Part shown: in pieces, positions 30,403 through 38,548 of the stretch
Layout of the letters: each line of letters begins with the position of its first letter
Numbering within the stretch: the first letter of the stretch is position 1
Assembly: GCA_031292255.1 (NCBI GenBank)
Contig: JARLHN010000011.1
Span: 1-64,000, forward strand
Direction: 5' to 3'
Length of the DNA stretch: 64,000 nucleotides
Origin: Oryzomonas sp.
Lineage (GTDB): Bacteria; Desulfobacterota; Desulfuromonadia; Geobacterales; Pseudopelobacteraceae
The notes under the pieces: model-generated
Database searches by the model: none
Told to the model about the DNA's origin: nothing
What the model saw: only the letters and a program-made list of their open reading frames with translations
Made by a program: the position numbers and the translations under genes

Positions 30403-31602
30403 ATGCAACTGGACAAGGCTGAGATCCTTATCGCGGGCGCCGGCGTCATCGGGCTGACCATTGCCCGTGAGCTGGTCAAGGCCGGGTACGGCGACATCGT
30501 GGTCATCGAGAAGGAGCCGGAATTGGGGCGCCACGCCTCGGGCCGCAACAGCGGCGTCCTCCACGCCGGGATCTACTATTCCCCCGACAGCCTGAAGGCC
30601 AGGTCGTGCCTGAACGGCAATTTCCTGATGCGCGCCTACTGCAAGGAAAAGGGGCTCCCCCTGCTGGAGAACGGCAAGGTGATCGTGACGCGCACGGCCG
30701 GGGAGTTGCCGGTGCTGGACGAACTCCAGCGCCGGGCCACGGCCAACGGCGCCAAGGTGGAGATGCTCGACGAACGGCAGTTGGCGGAGATCGAGCCCAA
30801 TGCCCGGACCGTGGAGCGGGCCCTGTTCTCCCATTACACGGCCGTGGTGGACCCCAAGGCGGTGCTGAAAAGCCTGAAGAGTGATCTGGAAGAGAGCGGC
30901 CGGGTGCGGTTTCACCTGGGTTGCCGCCTGACCGGGCTGAAGGGAAGCGGTACGGCCCTGACCGACAAGGGGGAGCTCGGTTTCAGCCGCTTCATCAACG
31001 CTGCCGGAGCCCATTGCGACAAGGTGGCCCGGCTGTTCGGCGTGGGCGAAAACCTTCGCCTGATCCCCTTCAAGGGGGTCTACCGACTGTTGAGCAAGGC
31101 CGCCCCCTTTACGGTCAACTCCAGCATCTACCCGGTGCCGGACATCAGGAACCCGTTCCTGGGGGTCCACTTCACCCGCAGCGTCCACGGCGACGTCTAT
31201 CTGGGGCCCACCGCCATCCCCGCCTTCGGCCGAGAGAACTACGGCATCCTGGCCGGGATCGACGCAGAGGGGTTCGCCATCGCCCTGGAGGACCTGGTGC
31301 TGTTCCTGGCCAACCCCCAGTTCCGCGGCGTGGCGCTCCGCGAACCGCTGAAATACATCCCTGCCTGCTTTTACCGGGATGCGGCCCGGCTGGTGAAGGA
31401 ACTTTCACCCGCGGACATGCTCCCCTCCGCCAAGGTCGGCATCCGGCCCCAACTGGTGGATTGGACGACCAAGCAGATGGTCATGGATTTCATGGTGGTG
31501 GCGGACGGGGCCTCGCTCCACGTTCTCAACCCCATCTCACCGGCCTTTACCTCGTCCATGGACCTGGCACAGGGGATCGTGGCGGCGCACTTCAGGGTGT
31601 AG
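30403..31602 (+). CDS. lhgO: L-2-hydroxyglutarate oxidase/dehydrogenase
   Basis: A 399-residue FAD-dependent oxidoreductase of the DAO family. GAGVIGLTIAREL (near 12-24) is the FAD-binding turn, VIEKEP the end of strand 2, and GRHASGRNSGVLHAGIYY (near 44-61) is the signature of LhgO, which oxidises L-2-hydroxyglutarate to 2-oxoglutarate and feeds electrons to quinone. GGGGGA precedes the ATG at 30403. The gene stands alone, after TauE/DUF1634. Confidence 0.88.
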   Translation: MQLDKAEILIAGAGVIGLTIARELVKAGYGDIVVIEKEPELGRHASGRNSGVLHAGIYYSPDSLKARSCLNGNFLMRAYCKEKGLPLLENGKVIVTRTAGELPVLDELQRRATANGAKVEMLDERQLAEIEPNARTVERALFSHYTAVVDPKAVLKSLKSDLEESGRVRFHLGCRLTGLKGSGTALTDKGELGFSRFINAAGAHCDKVARLFGVGENLRLIPFKGVYRLLSKAAPFTVNSSIYPVPDIRNPFLGVHFTRSVHGDVYLGPTAIPAFGRENYGILAGIDAEGFAIALEDLVLFLANPQFRGVALREPLKYIPACFYRDAARLVKELSPADMLPSAKVGIRPQLVDWTTKQMVMDFMVVADGASLHVLNPISPAFTSSMDLAQGIVAAHFRV

Positions 31603-31732
31603 AGGCGTGGGGTGGTTTGCGTGGCTGACGGACGGTTTGAAATTTTCCATTTATCGAGCGCAGTCGAAGGGTTAACAGTCAATCCTGATATCCCCCTCTG
31701 TTAGTTACCCCAGAAATAAATGAGAGGCTAAA
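31603..31732. other. Boundary between GC-rich core and AT-rich insert
   Basis: Base composition drops sharply across this gap. CATTTATCGAGCGCAGTCGAAGG resembles scattered intergenic repeat text but is trimmed and has no second copy here. No gene is seen. Confidence 0.35.
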
Positions 31733-32626
31733 ATGGCAAAACAAAAACAAGCTGAATTTTTGAAATGGATGGGGCCATGTCTTGATGCATTAAGAAAGCT
31801 TGGTGGGTCTGGAACACCTCAAGAGGTTTCAGAAACTATTGCCGAAGAATTGAACCTCCCTGATGAAAAGAGGGAGGAGTTAACTGCGTCAGGTATTCCA
31901 AGGTTTCACAACCAAGTTTGTTGGGCTCGTCAGTATCTCGTTTGGGAGGGGTATATTGAAAGCTCTAAAAGGGGTATTTGGAAACTCAGTTTAGCTGGAG
32001 CAAAAAAGCAAATCACTGACGAAGATGCAAGAAAGATATTTTTAAAGTGGGTTGATATATATTCAAAAAAACGAAAAGCAAAAAAGCAAGCCAGTATGCC
32101 TGAGCCTGGACATACAGAAACAGAAGAAACATTTGACGAAACAGCACAGAGTTCAGGAAATTACAAAGAAGAACTGATTTCCATATTGCGATCATTATCT
32201 CCAAGAGGTTTTGAAGAATTATGCCTTCTACTGTTACGAGAAAATGGCATTGAAAACCTCAAATTGACCAAGCAAGGCCGAGACGGTGGAATAGACGGCA
32301 TTGGAACCTTGAGAATAAATCCGGTAGTTAGTTTTAAAGTTCTTTTCCAATGCAAACGCTACAACAACAAAAATCCTATTAAACGCGAGCAAATAGGAGA
32401 TTTTAGAAATGCCATGATGGGACGGGCTGAAAAAGGAATATTTATCACAACTGGATACTTTAGCTCTGAGTCAGAAAGAGAGGCTACTAGAGAAGGCGCA
32501 ACACAAATTGAACTTGTTGATTGCGATAAGTTGCTAGAAATGTTTGAGGAAACTGAACTTGGTCTAAGGCCAATCACATCTTATGAAATTGACAGACAAT
32601 TTTTTGAAAAATATATGAAGAGCTAA
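31733..32626 (+). CDS. Mrr-like restriction endonuclease
   Basis: A 297-residue protein. Residues 5-95 are a winged-helix Mrr N-terminal domain (GGSGTPQEVSETIAEEL, YLVWEGYIESSKRGIWKL). Residues about 150-280 are the Mrr catalytic domain of the PD-(D/E)xK fold: FEELCLLLLRENG, then GRDGGIDGIG with the metal-binding Asp, and FQCKRY with the QxK pair. Such enzymes cut modified or foreign DNA. No methyltransferase gene lies nearby, consistent with a modification-dependent type IV enzyme. The gene is AT-rich and sits beside hicAB, so it was probably acquired. Confidence 0.85.
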   Translation: MAKQKQAEFLKWMGPCLDALRKLGGSGTPQEVSETIAEELNLPDEKREELTASGIPRFHNQVCWARQYLVWEGYIESSKRGIWKLSLAGAKKQITDEDARKIFLKWVDIYSKKRKAKKQASMPEPGHTETEETFDETAQSSGNYKEELISILRSLSPRGFEELCLLLLRENGIENLKLTKQGRDGGIDGIGTLRINPVVSFKVLFQCKRYNNKNPIKREQIGDFRNAMMGRAEKGIFITTGYFSSESEREATREGATQIELVDCDKLLEMFEETELGLRPITSYEIDRQFFEKYMKS

Positions 32627-32716
32627 CATGACTTAGGATTGTAGGGTCAACCCATGGCATACAAACATTATCTTGTGTCAAGGGCCGTCCCCAACTTCCC
32701 CATGCCCCGGTTCACC

Positions 32717-33055
32717 CTAATGACTCAGTTTTGCGCTTGCCAGCCGGTTAAGGCTCACTCCAGCTTCGGCAGCCTGGATTGTCAGTTGGCGGTGCACTTC
32801 TGGCGGGACGCGAATCATGAACTTTCCGCTAAAATGTTTTGTTGCAATAGGTTCGGGAATTATTTCTCCGTTACGAAGCATATCAACTACGACATCACTT
32901 ACAAGTTTGCACACACCTTTCAATGCCGCTTCCGGGGTTTGTGCAAGCCAACTGAGACTCGGAAATTCCGTGCAAAGCCCGACATATTCGGCGTCATCTT
33001 CCGACCAGGTAACCCGATAGGTGTACTTGTCACTCTTATCTCTCTTCTGTGCCAT
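32717..33055 (-). CDS. hicB: HicB-family antitoxin
   Basis: A 112-residue protein. The N-terminal part (YRVTWSEDDAEYVGLCTEFP, then TPEAALKGVCKLV) is the HicB RNase H-like fold that occludes HicA. The C-terminus (FMIRVPPEVHRQLTIQAAEA, GVSLNRLASAKL) is a ribbon-helix-helix DNA-binding domain, so it can autorepress. The start MAQKRDK at 33055 lies inside the end of hicA (20-base overlap), so the two are translationally linked, toxin first. The palindrome at 33309-33322 is its likely operator. Confidence 0.85.
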   Translation of the reverse strand: MAQKRDKSDKYTYRVTWSEDDAEYVGLCTEFPSLSWLAQTPEAALKGVCKLVSDVVVDMLRNGEIIPEPIATKHFSGKFMIRVPPEVHRQLTIQAAEAGVSLNRLASAKLSH

Positions 33056-33299
33056 GTTCGATCTCCATCCGTTCAATTGCTCTGAGTACCTGTTTGACTT
33101 GATACGCTTTTGCTTTGCCCTTGTCGTTTTGTATATTTACTCTCGGATCACCACTCCACGGAGTTTTGTATACTCGGTGACTTCCACTTGCCTGCCTGGC
33201 TTGCCCGAAAAAGTGATCGCATACCTTGCAGAGATCCGCAAATCTGATTCCGGCAGGGCTGTTGTTCATTATATCAATAATGTCGGTCAATGACGGCAT
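33036..33299 (-). CDS. hicA: HicA-family toxin
   Basis: An 87-residue dsRBD-like mRNA interferase. GSHRVYKTPWSGDPRVNIQ contains the catalytic His of the family (G-S-H), followed by the KAYQVKQVLRAIE helix. At 87 residues it is slightly longer than typical HicA (about 60-80). There is no ribosome binding site before its ATG; the -10 box ends only five bases upstream, so the mRNA is probably leaderless. hicB overlaps its 3' end. Confidence 0.82.
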   Translation of the reverse strand: MPSLTDIIDIMNNSPAGIRFADLCKVCDHFFGQARQASGSHRVYKTPWSGDPRVNIQNDKGKAKAYQVKQVLRAIERMEIEHGTEER

Positions 33300-33304
33300 A
33301 CGCT

Positions 33305-33333
33305 ATAGTATCAATATTGATATTGTCTGTCAA
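33305..33333 (-). promoter_or_regulatory. hicAB promoter (sigma-70)
   Basis: On the minus strand, TTGACA (33333-33328), exactly 17 bases, TACTAT (33310-33305). The -35 is consensus and the -10 matches four of six. The -35 overlaps the stop codon (33332-33330) of the upstream radical SAM gene. Predicted initiation falls on the hicA ATG. Confidence 0.8.
33309..33322. promoter_or_regulatory. hicAB operator palindrome
   Basis: TATCAATATTGATA is a perfect 14-base palindrome sitting between the -35 and -10 boxes, where a bound HicB ribbon-helix-helix dimer would block polymerase. Assignment to HicB is inference from position. Confidence 0.65.
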
Positions 33334-34862
33334 GAATGAGTAGTCGGCAGGGGACATCCACCAACGAAGAACGCGGCATGGTTGGAGGTGAACAGGGGCG
33401 GATCGTTCCTGATGATCGCCGCCACTGCCGGGTCGCGCTTGAACTCCTTGTCCAGGAAACTCCGCACCTGTTTGCGGTCCCAGCCGTGGGGGTGGCAAAA
33501 CGCGGTGTACAGGGACAGGTCCCCCTCGTAGAACGGGTCAATGCCGTATTCCGCCGCCTCGTCCCCGCAGATCGGCATATTGAACAGCGCCAGGTTCATG
33601 AAGTCAATCGCATCCCGGTGGCGAACGACGAATTCCAGGGTGCGCCTCGCCTCTGCCTCGGTCTCGGCCGGCGTGCCGAACAGCAGGTAGAGGTAGACCC
33701 CGATCCCCACCGCACGCAGGTTTTTCAGCACCCGCGACGCCTCCCCGATATCGATCCCCTTGTTTAGCCGGTCCAGCACCCTCTGGTCCCCCGATTCCAA
33801 CCCCAACTTGAGCATAACGCACCCCGACCGCTTCAGGGCCCGGCAAAAATCCGGGTCGGTCAGCTCCGGGCCGAAGCGGGCGAACCCGTACCAGGGAACG
33901 CCGGGCGGGTCAACGGCCAGGGCCAGCAGGAACGCCGGGCTTATGGCGTTGTCCAGCAGGTGCAGCAACATCGGGCTGGTCTGGGCGGTGAGGGCATGCA
34001 GGTCGGACAAGGCCTCTGCGACGGGCAGCGGCACGTAGCGGTTCCCTTCGGCCCGCTCCGGGCAAAAGGAACAGCGGTTCCAGTAGCAGCCGCCGGCGGT
34101 GCTGAAGGGGAGGATGAAGCCGGGGGAGAGATAGTCGTGCAGCGGCAGAAGGGTGTAATCCGGCCTGATGTGGCCATGGCACGTGGTATCGCACCCCAGG
34201 AGTTCCAGCAAGGGGATCTCGCCCGGCCCCTCTATCAGGTGATCCACCAGCCCGCCGAAGGGGTTCTTCCAGCCGGGCTGCCGCAGCCACGAGGTGATCA
34301 GGCCGCCCCCCAGGACGATCCGCACGCCGGGAAACCGTTTCCTCACATGGCCGATCATGGCAAAGGTGCACAAGGCCTGGCTCAGGTAGTTCAGGGAAAA
34401 GCCGACCGTGGCGATGCCGTCGAGCCATCCGTTGAAACCCTCGCTGAACCAGGGATGGAAGGGGTTCTGCTCGGGATGCCCGGCTGCAAAGAGCAGGTCG
34501 GCGCTCCGCAGGGGGGAGAGTTGGGAGTGCTGGTAGTCCGCCAGCCCGGCGATTGCGCCGCCGGCCCGGCCGGCAACGGCCAGCAGTCGGTTCAGGTCAC
34601 GGACGGCCCGGCTGTAGCGGTCTGGAGAGCAATAGAGTTCGCCGCCCCTCAGGTCGGCCAGGTGGCGGGAGCGGCCCTTGATGGCCCGGCGGCTCCATGT
34701 GTCGTCGGCGTCGCGGGGCTGTTCGAGGAGCCAGAGCAGCCCCTCCAGATTGGCGTCCAGCACCTGGCAGGGTATGGAGTGGCTGTGCAGGGCCGCCGCG
34801 AGTTGCGCGATGCCGGCCGGCGGCTCGCACGGCTTGGCAATGGGAGGAAAGATGAGGAGCAT
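33330..34862 (-). CDS. B12-binding-type radical SAM protein, unknown
   Basis: A 510-residue protein. The N-terminal half resembles the cobalamin-binding fold of B12-dependent radical SAM enzymes (LLIFPPIAKPCEPPAGIAQL, LGGGLITSWLR), though a DxHxxG motif is not seen. The radical SAM core starts at CYWNRCSFC (CxxxCxxC, near 262-270) and continues with LKLGLESGDQRVLDRLNKG and a TIM-barrel pattern. Substrate unknown; the family includes methyltransferases and ring-forming enzymes. Its stop codon is embedded in the hicAB promoter, so its transcription may read through into hicAB. Confidence 0.75.
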   Translation of the reverse strand: MLLIFPPIAKPCEPPAGIAQLAAALHSHSIPCQVLDANLEGLLWLLEQPRDADDTWSRRAIKGRSRHLADLRGGELYCSPDRYSRAVRDLNRLLAVAGRAGGAIAGLADYQHSQLSPLRSADLLFAAGHPEQNPFHPWFSEGFNGWLDGIATVGFSLNYLSQALCTFAMIGHVRKRFPGVRIVLGGGLITSWLRQPGWKNPFGGLVDHLIEGPGEIPLLELLGCDTTCHGHIRPDYTLLPLHDYLSPGFILPFSTAGGCYWNRCSFCPERAEGNRYVPLPVAEALSDLHALTAQTSPMLLHLLDNAISPAFLLALAVDPPGVPWYGFARFGPELTDPDFCRALKRSGCVMLKLGLESGDQRVLDRLNKGIDIGEASRVLKNLRAVGIGVYLYLLFGTPAETEAEARRTLEFVVRHRDAIDFMNLALFNMPICGDEAAEYGIDPFYEGDLSLYTAFCHPHGWDRKQVRSFLDKEFKRDPAVAAIIRNDPPLFTSNHAAFFVGGCPLPTTHS

Positions 34863-35070
34863 GGGGTCATTATGATGAATACGGGGCTACATGGCAAGCG
34901 CTGTGAACGGAAGATGGCTACCACCCCCGGCCCCTCCTGAACCAGGAGGGAAGGGAAAACGCCCTGTTATTTCCCTCCTTGATAGGAGGACCTTCTGGGG
35001 CCTAAAGGGGGCATGGGGGGCTTCCAGCCGGGATAACCCCGGATACCATGCGTGCCGGGCGCGTCAGGGT

Positions 35071-35105
35071 AAAAAAATCCCCGTGACCAGGAGGGGGCCA
35101 CGGGG
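35071..35105 (-). terminator. Strong minus-strand terminator
   Basis: On the minus strand CCCCGTG (35105-35099) pairs with CACGGGG (35085-35079) and is followed by ATTTTTTT (35078-35071). It starts only five bases after the stop codon of the small minus-strand frame at 35110-35259. Confidence 0.85.
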
Positions 35106-35109
35106 CGCC

Positions 35110-35259
35110 TTATAGGCAACGTGTAAATAATGAGACGACGGAGCCGGCAATTTGGTTACACACTCGGAGCAGTTTTTTAAAAAAGGCGGCCAGCCTTCTC
35201 TCCGCCTCGATCCTCGCCGCCTTGATGTCATCTTTGATGTGAAAGCGGAATAATACCAC
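35110..35259 (-). CDS. Possible 49-residue protein from a repeat-derived frame
   Basis: A GTG-started frame of 49 residues (VVLFRFHIKDDIKAARIEAE, then AAFFKKLLRVCNQIAGSVV) ending directly before a strong terminator. HIKDDIKAARIEA recurs as HIKDQIKAARIEA in another intergenic copy near 53.45 kb. No ribosome binding site precedes the GTG, and the frame is open further upstream to a stop near 35330 without another start. It may be the degraded 3' end of a gene or a repeat-encoded peptide. Confidence 0.3.
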   Translation of the reverse strand: MVLFRFHIKDDIKAARIEAERRLAAFFKKLLRVCNQIAGSVVSLFTRCL

Positions 35260-35375
35260 GTCGCGATCAAACGATTTCGTTGGTGGCTTCGTTGGTGGCT
35301 CATCAACGTACTGGCAAGTACGCCTTCGTCGTCACCCTCCTTGCCGTCCGGTACTTATTTCGATTGCACGTTGGT
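35200..35375 (-). repeat. Dispersed intergenic repeat, two modules
   Basis: Minus-strand text ATCAAGGCGGCGAGGATCGAGG (trimmed; 35205-35232) and GGCAAGGAGGGTGACGACGAAGG (trimmed; 35320-35347) followed by a GTACTTGCCAGTACGTTGATGAGCC-like hairpin are variants of one unit. A third copy lies at 53394-53490. Both sites lie between genes. Confidence 0.5.
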
Positions 35376-35519
35376 ATGAATTTGTTTTCTTTGTTACAAT
35401 CATCTGAGAACTTTACGACATAGTTGCCGGAGCGCCGGTAATGCACTACTATGGAGGGACGATAAGACAAACGGCTCGCTTCCGACGTGCTGTCCCGTGA
35501 ACAGGCGAAAGGATACAAT

Positions 35520-36578
35520 ATGGGCGAAAACGAAATGAACGAGAATAACGAAGCGGCCGTAACACCGCACGAAACGAGATACCTGTTTGTGCTCCCGTTC
35601 TCGACGGACCGGCTGTTGGCGCGGCGTTTTCTTGCGAGCGACCGGCTGATAGCCGGCAATATCCGCTTCGGCAAGATCCTTGAGACTCTCGACAAGGTGG
35701 CCGAGAATACCGCACTGGCCTACGTCAACAGGTTTTATCCCGAGGCGAGGGTGGTCACCGCCGCCATCGACAGTGTGGTGGTAAGGAATCTCGCCGATAC
35801 CACCCACGACCTGGTCTTTTCCGCCCAGATCAATCATGTCGGCCGCTCTTCCATGGAGGTCGGCATACGGATCGAATGCCTGGGGGCTGGGTGCGGCCAC
35901 CTTGCGACGTGCTATTTCACCATGGTCGCCCGTTCGACGGAGGATGGCGAGGCGAGGAGTCTGGCCCTGCCGCCGTTGAGCTATGTCCAGGAGATCGAGG
36001 CGAAACGTTACAAAAAGGCTGAACAGCGCCGCCAGGCGTACCGGGACAGCTTGGCAAAGGCGGAAGAGATGCCGTCGCTGGAGGAGTACCTGTTTCTCAA
36101 GAGGCTGCACAAGGAGCAGGAGGCGAAAGGCTTCAACGGGATACGCATCGGCCAACTGGTGCTTGAATCGACGCAACGGGCGTATCCCGAGCAGGAAAAC
36201 GTGCCCAAGACCGTATTTGGCGGTTACCTCATCCGCAGGGCCTACGAGCTGGCCGCCCTGGCCGCGGAGGTGGTAGCGCCCGACAGGGTGGTGCCGTGCC
36301 AGGTGAACCGGATAAACTTCAATCAGCCGGTCTTTCTCGGTGACCAGCTCAAGTTCATCGCACGGGTGGTCTACACGGGCAAGACGACGATCACCGTCCA
36401 GTCCGATATCGAACGTTTCAGCCGGGGCGCGAACGACAAGGCTCTTTCCAACTCCTGCCTGTTCACGTTCAGAAACGTGGACAGCAGCTTGCAGCCGCAA
36501 CAGGTGCCGCCCATCTTTCCGGTCACCTATGCCGAGGATGCGCGCTATCTGAACGCATACCGCCAGAGGGTGGATTGA
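35520..36578 (+). CDS. Acyl-CoA thioesterase with two hotdog domains
   Basis: A 352-residue cytosolic protein with AAAGGA six bases before the ATG at 35520. Two tandem hotdog domains are visible: the first about 25-145 (GNIRFGKILETLDKVAENTALAY, DSVVVRNLADTTHDLVFSAQINHVGRSSMEV in pieces), the second about 200-335 (VFGGYLIRRAYELAALAAEV, then VNRINFNQPVFLGDQLKF, TGKTTITV). This layout is that of ACOT-type acyl-CoA hydrolases, which release free fatty acid and CoA. Chain-length preference cannot be read. Confidence 0.75.
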   Translation: MGENEMNENNEAAVTPHETRYLFVLPFSTDRLLARRFLASDRLIAGNIRFGKILETLDKVAENTALAYVNRFYPEARVVTAAIDSVVVRNLADTTHDLVFSAQINHVGRSSMEVGIRIECLGAGCGHLATCYFTMVARSTEDGEARSLALPPLSYVQEIEAKRYKKAEQRRQAYRDSLAKAEEMPSLEEYLFLKRLHKEQEAKGFNGIRIGQLVLESTQRAYPEQENVPKTVFGGYLIRRAYELAALAAEVVAPDRVVPCQVNRINFNQPVFLGDQLKFIARVVYTGKTTITVQSDIERFSRGANDKALSNSCLFTFRNVDSSLQPQQVPPIFPVTYAEDARYLNAYRQRVD

Positions 36579-36623
36579 TACCATCGGGACAGTATCCCCG
36601 TCGACCGGGAGGAATGGCAGCAG

Positions 36624-37709
36624 ATGGACACTGACGCATACATTGAGCGCTCGATATTGAGGGGGGCACGCAGAGTCCCCAGCGCATCTATTGGTAAGAC
36701 GAACCGCAGCATCATGATGGGCATGCTGGTGTCGCTTCTGGCGCTGTTTCTCCTCAGCCCGGCCATGGCCGGCGCGGCCGGGGAGTTGCAACCGCTGTCC
36801 ATCACCATGGAGGGGTACGAGTATCCGTACCCTGTGGCGTTTCTCCCCTTGACCATCGAGGGGCAGGATCTGCGCATGGCCTACATGGACGTTCCGCCGG
36901 AAGGGCGGTCGAATGGCAGGGCGGTTGTGCTGTTGCACGGTAAGAATTTTTCCGGGAACTATTGGAAGGAGACCATCCGCGTTCTGACCCACAGCGGTTT
37001 TCGGGTGGTGGTGCCGGACCAGCTCGGTTTCGGTAAATCCTCGAAACCCAATATTCACTATAGTTTTCATCTGCTGGCCGCCACCACCAGGAAACTCCTC
37101 GATACGCTCGGCATCAGGCAGGTTGCCGTGGTCGGTCATTCCATGGGCGGCATGTTGGCGACCCGCTTCACCCTGATGTATCCGGAGGCGGTCACCCACC
37201 TTGTTCTGGAAAATCCCATCGGCCTGGAAGATTACCGGGCCATCGTGCCGTATGTGACGCTTGAGGATGTCTACCGGGGAGAGTTGAACGCCACCGAGGA
37301 GAGTATTCGGGCCTACCACAGGACCTATTACACGGCCTGGAAACCGGAGTATGACGAATACGTCATGATCGCGGCCCGCTGGAGATTGAGCGGCGAATAT
37401 CCTCGCCTAGCCATGTCTTCCACGCTCACCTACCAGATGATCTATGAACAGCCGGTCTGCCACGAATTCGCCAACATCAGGGCCAAGACCCTCCTGGTGA
37501 TCGGGCAGGCCGACCGGACCGTGGTGGGCAAGTCCAGGGTGAAGAAGGAGCTGCTCTCTCAGGTCGGCCAGTATCCCCTGCTGGGGAGAAAAACCGCCGG
37601 TCTCATCCCCGGAGCGATGCTGGTGGAGGTGCCCAATGTGGGCCATATCCCCCATTTCGAGGCCAAAGAGCGCTTTCATCAGGAATTGCTGGCGTTTCTG
37701 AAGTACTAA
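36624..37709 (+). CDS. Secreted or membrane-anchored alpha/beta hydrolase
   Basis: A 361-residue protein with an N-terminal hydrophobic segment (MLVSLLALFLLSPAMAGAA, residues about 33-51) after a basic stretch, a signal peptide or anchor; translation might start at 36714 instead. The hydrolase domain has the oxyanion motif LLHGKNF (near 98), the nucleophile elbow GHSMGG (near 172-177) and a C-terminal VGHIPHFE with the catalytic His. The last codons and stop (TAA 37707-37709) are formed by one end of the MITE-like element. Substrate unknown. Confidence 0.8.
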   Translation: MDTDAYIERSILRGARRVPSASIGKTNRSIMMGMLVSLLALFLLSPAMAGAAGELQPLSITMEGYEYPYPVAFLPLTIEGQDLRMAYMDVPPEGRSNGRAVVLLHGKNFSGNYWKETIRVLTHSGFRVVVPDQLGFGKSSKPNIHYSFHLLAATTRKLLDTLGIRQVAVVGHSMGGMLATRFTLMYPEAVTHLVLENPIGLEDYRAIVPYVTLEDVYRGELNATEESIRAYHRTYYTAWKPEYDEYVMIAARWRLSGEYPRLAMSSTLTYQMIYEQPVCHEFANIRAKTLLVIGQADRTVVGKSRVKKELLSQVGQYPLLGRKTAGLIPGAMLVEVPNVGHIPHFEAKERFHQELLAFLKY

Positions 37710-37722
37710 CCGCACGGGGCAC
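37705..37722. repeat. Solo terminal repeat of the MITE-like element
   Basis: ACTAACCGCACGGGGCAC is identical to the right end of the element at 41075-41092. Only this 18-base end is present. It supplies the stop codon of the hydrolase gene and abuts the 3' end of sixA. Confidence 0.7.
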
Positions 37723-38252
37723 TACTGCCCGGCAAAGGCTTTTTTAGGGGATTTCATGATCTTTCTGCCGGGGACGATATACCAGAGGAACGTGGCGGGC
37801 TTCTCAAGCGCCGGGTTTGTCCCATTCTTATCGATATCCAGTTCCAGGGCGACGCAGCTACCCTTCTTCAGCGCGACCGGGTCGCGGGTATCCAGCAGTG
37901 CAGCCACCAGATAGCCGAGCTGTGGCTCGTGTCCCACGATCATGACCCGTTTCGCCTCCTTTTGCTGCAGGATGTGACGAGTAAGTTCATCCAGGTCGCT
38001 GCCCGGCTGGAGCAACGCAGTGATGAGGGTCCTGTTTTTCCGGCAGGCTTGCCGGGCTGCGATTTCTGCCGTCTGGACCGCGCGCACGAGGGGGCTCGAC
38101 AGTATGAGGCGCGGTTTGTGCCCATGATCCGAGATCCTCTCGACAACCTTGTTGATGTCGGCTCTGCCCTGCTCCGTCAGATAACGCCACTCGTCGCTGA
38201 TCCCGTCAGATCCTTCCACCGCCTCCCCATGCCTTAGAACGTATAAAATCAT
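37722..38252 (-). CDS. sixA: Phosphohistidine phosphatase SixA
   Basis: A 176-residue histidine phosphatase. LRHGEA at the N-terminus carries the phosphate-accepting His (RHG), and VGHEPQLG near 110 the second catalytic His. GGGAGGGG precedes the ATG at 38252. SixA removes phosphate from phosphohistidine in relay proteins such as NPr or HPt domains, so it could reset the many relays encoded in this genome. The C-terminal 30 residues (IVPGRKIMKSPKKAFAGQ) are an unusual basic tail. Confidence 0.85.
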   Translation of the reverse strand: MILYVLRHGEAVEGSDGISDEWRYLTEQGRADINKVVERISDHGHKPRLILSSPLVRAVQTAEIAARQACRKNRTLITALLQPGSDLDELTRHILQQKEAKRVMIVGHEPQLGYLVAALLDTRDPVALKKGSCVALELDIDKNGTNPALEKPATFLWYIVPGRKIMKSPKKAFAGQ

Positions 38253-38548
38253 TGCCCCTCCCTTGACGCGTTGTTTGTAAAGTATAGATGCAACGAGAGT
38301 TTTTGCAACTCCATTCAAACCTGTAACACACCGGTGACAATGCTCCCGGCCGGTTGCACTTTCGAAAAAACCAACAATCCCGATGTGGTATATCTCCAGT
38401 CATCGCGAGCGTCCGTGCCGTAATGTCGCAAACATATTTCCATGCTGCAACCCTATCGTAACATTCCGGGAGTATGTTCGATCGCATAACGAGTCGACTG
38501 CGGAGGCGCGCGGGCCGGAGCACGTCGGCAAGGGATGGATGTGGAATC

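Larger units (their letters stand above)
34863..35519. other. Repeat-rich intergenic region
   Basis: It holds hairpins CCCTCCTG-aac-CAGGAGGG (34932-34950) and CCTCC-ttgata-GGAGG (about 34975-34990), a minus-strand terminator at 35071-35105, a small possible gene at 35110-35259 and two modules of a dispersed repeat (35200-35245 and 35290-35375). Upstream of the thioesterase gene the sequence is otherwise featureless. Confidence 0.5.
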
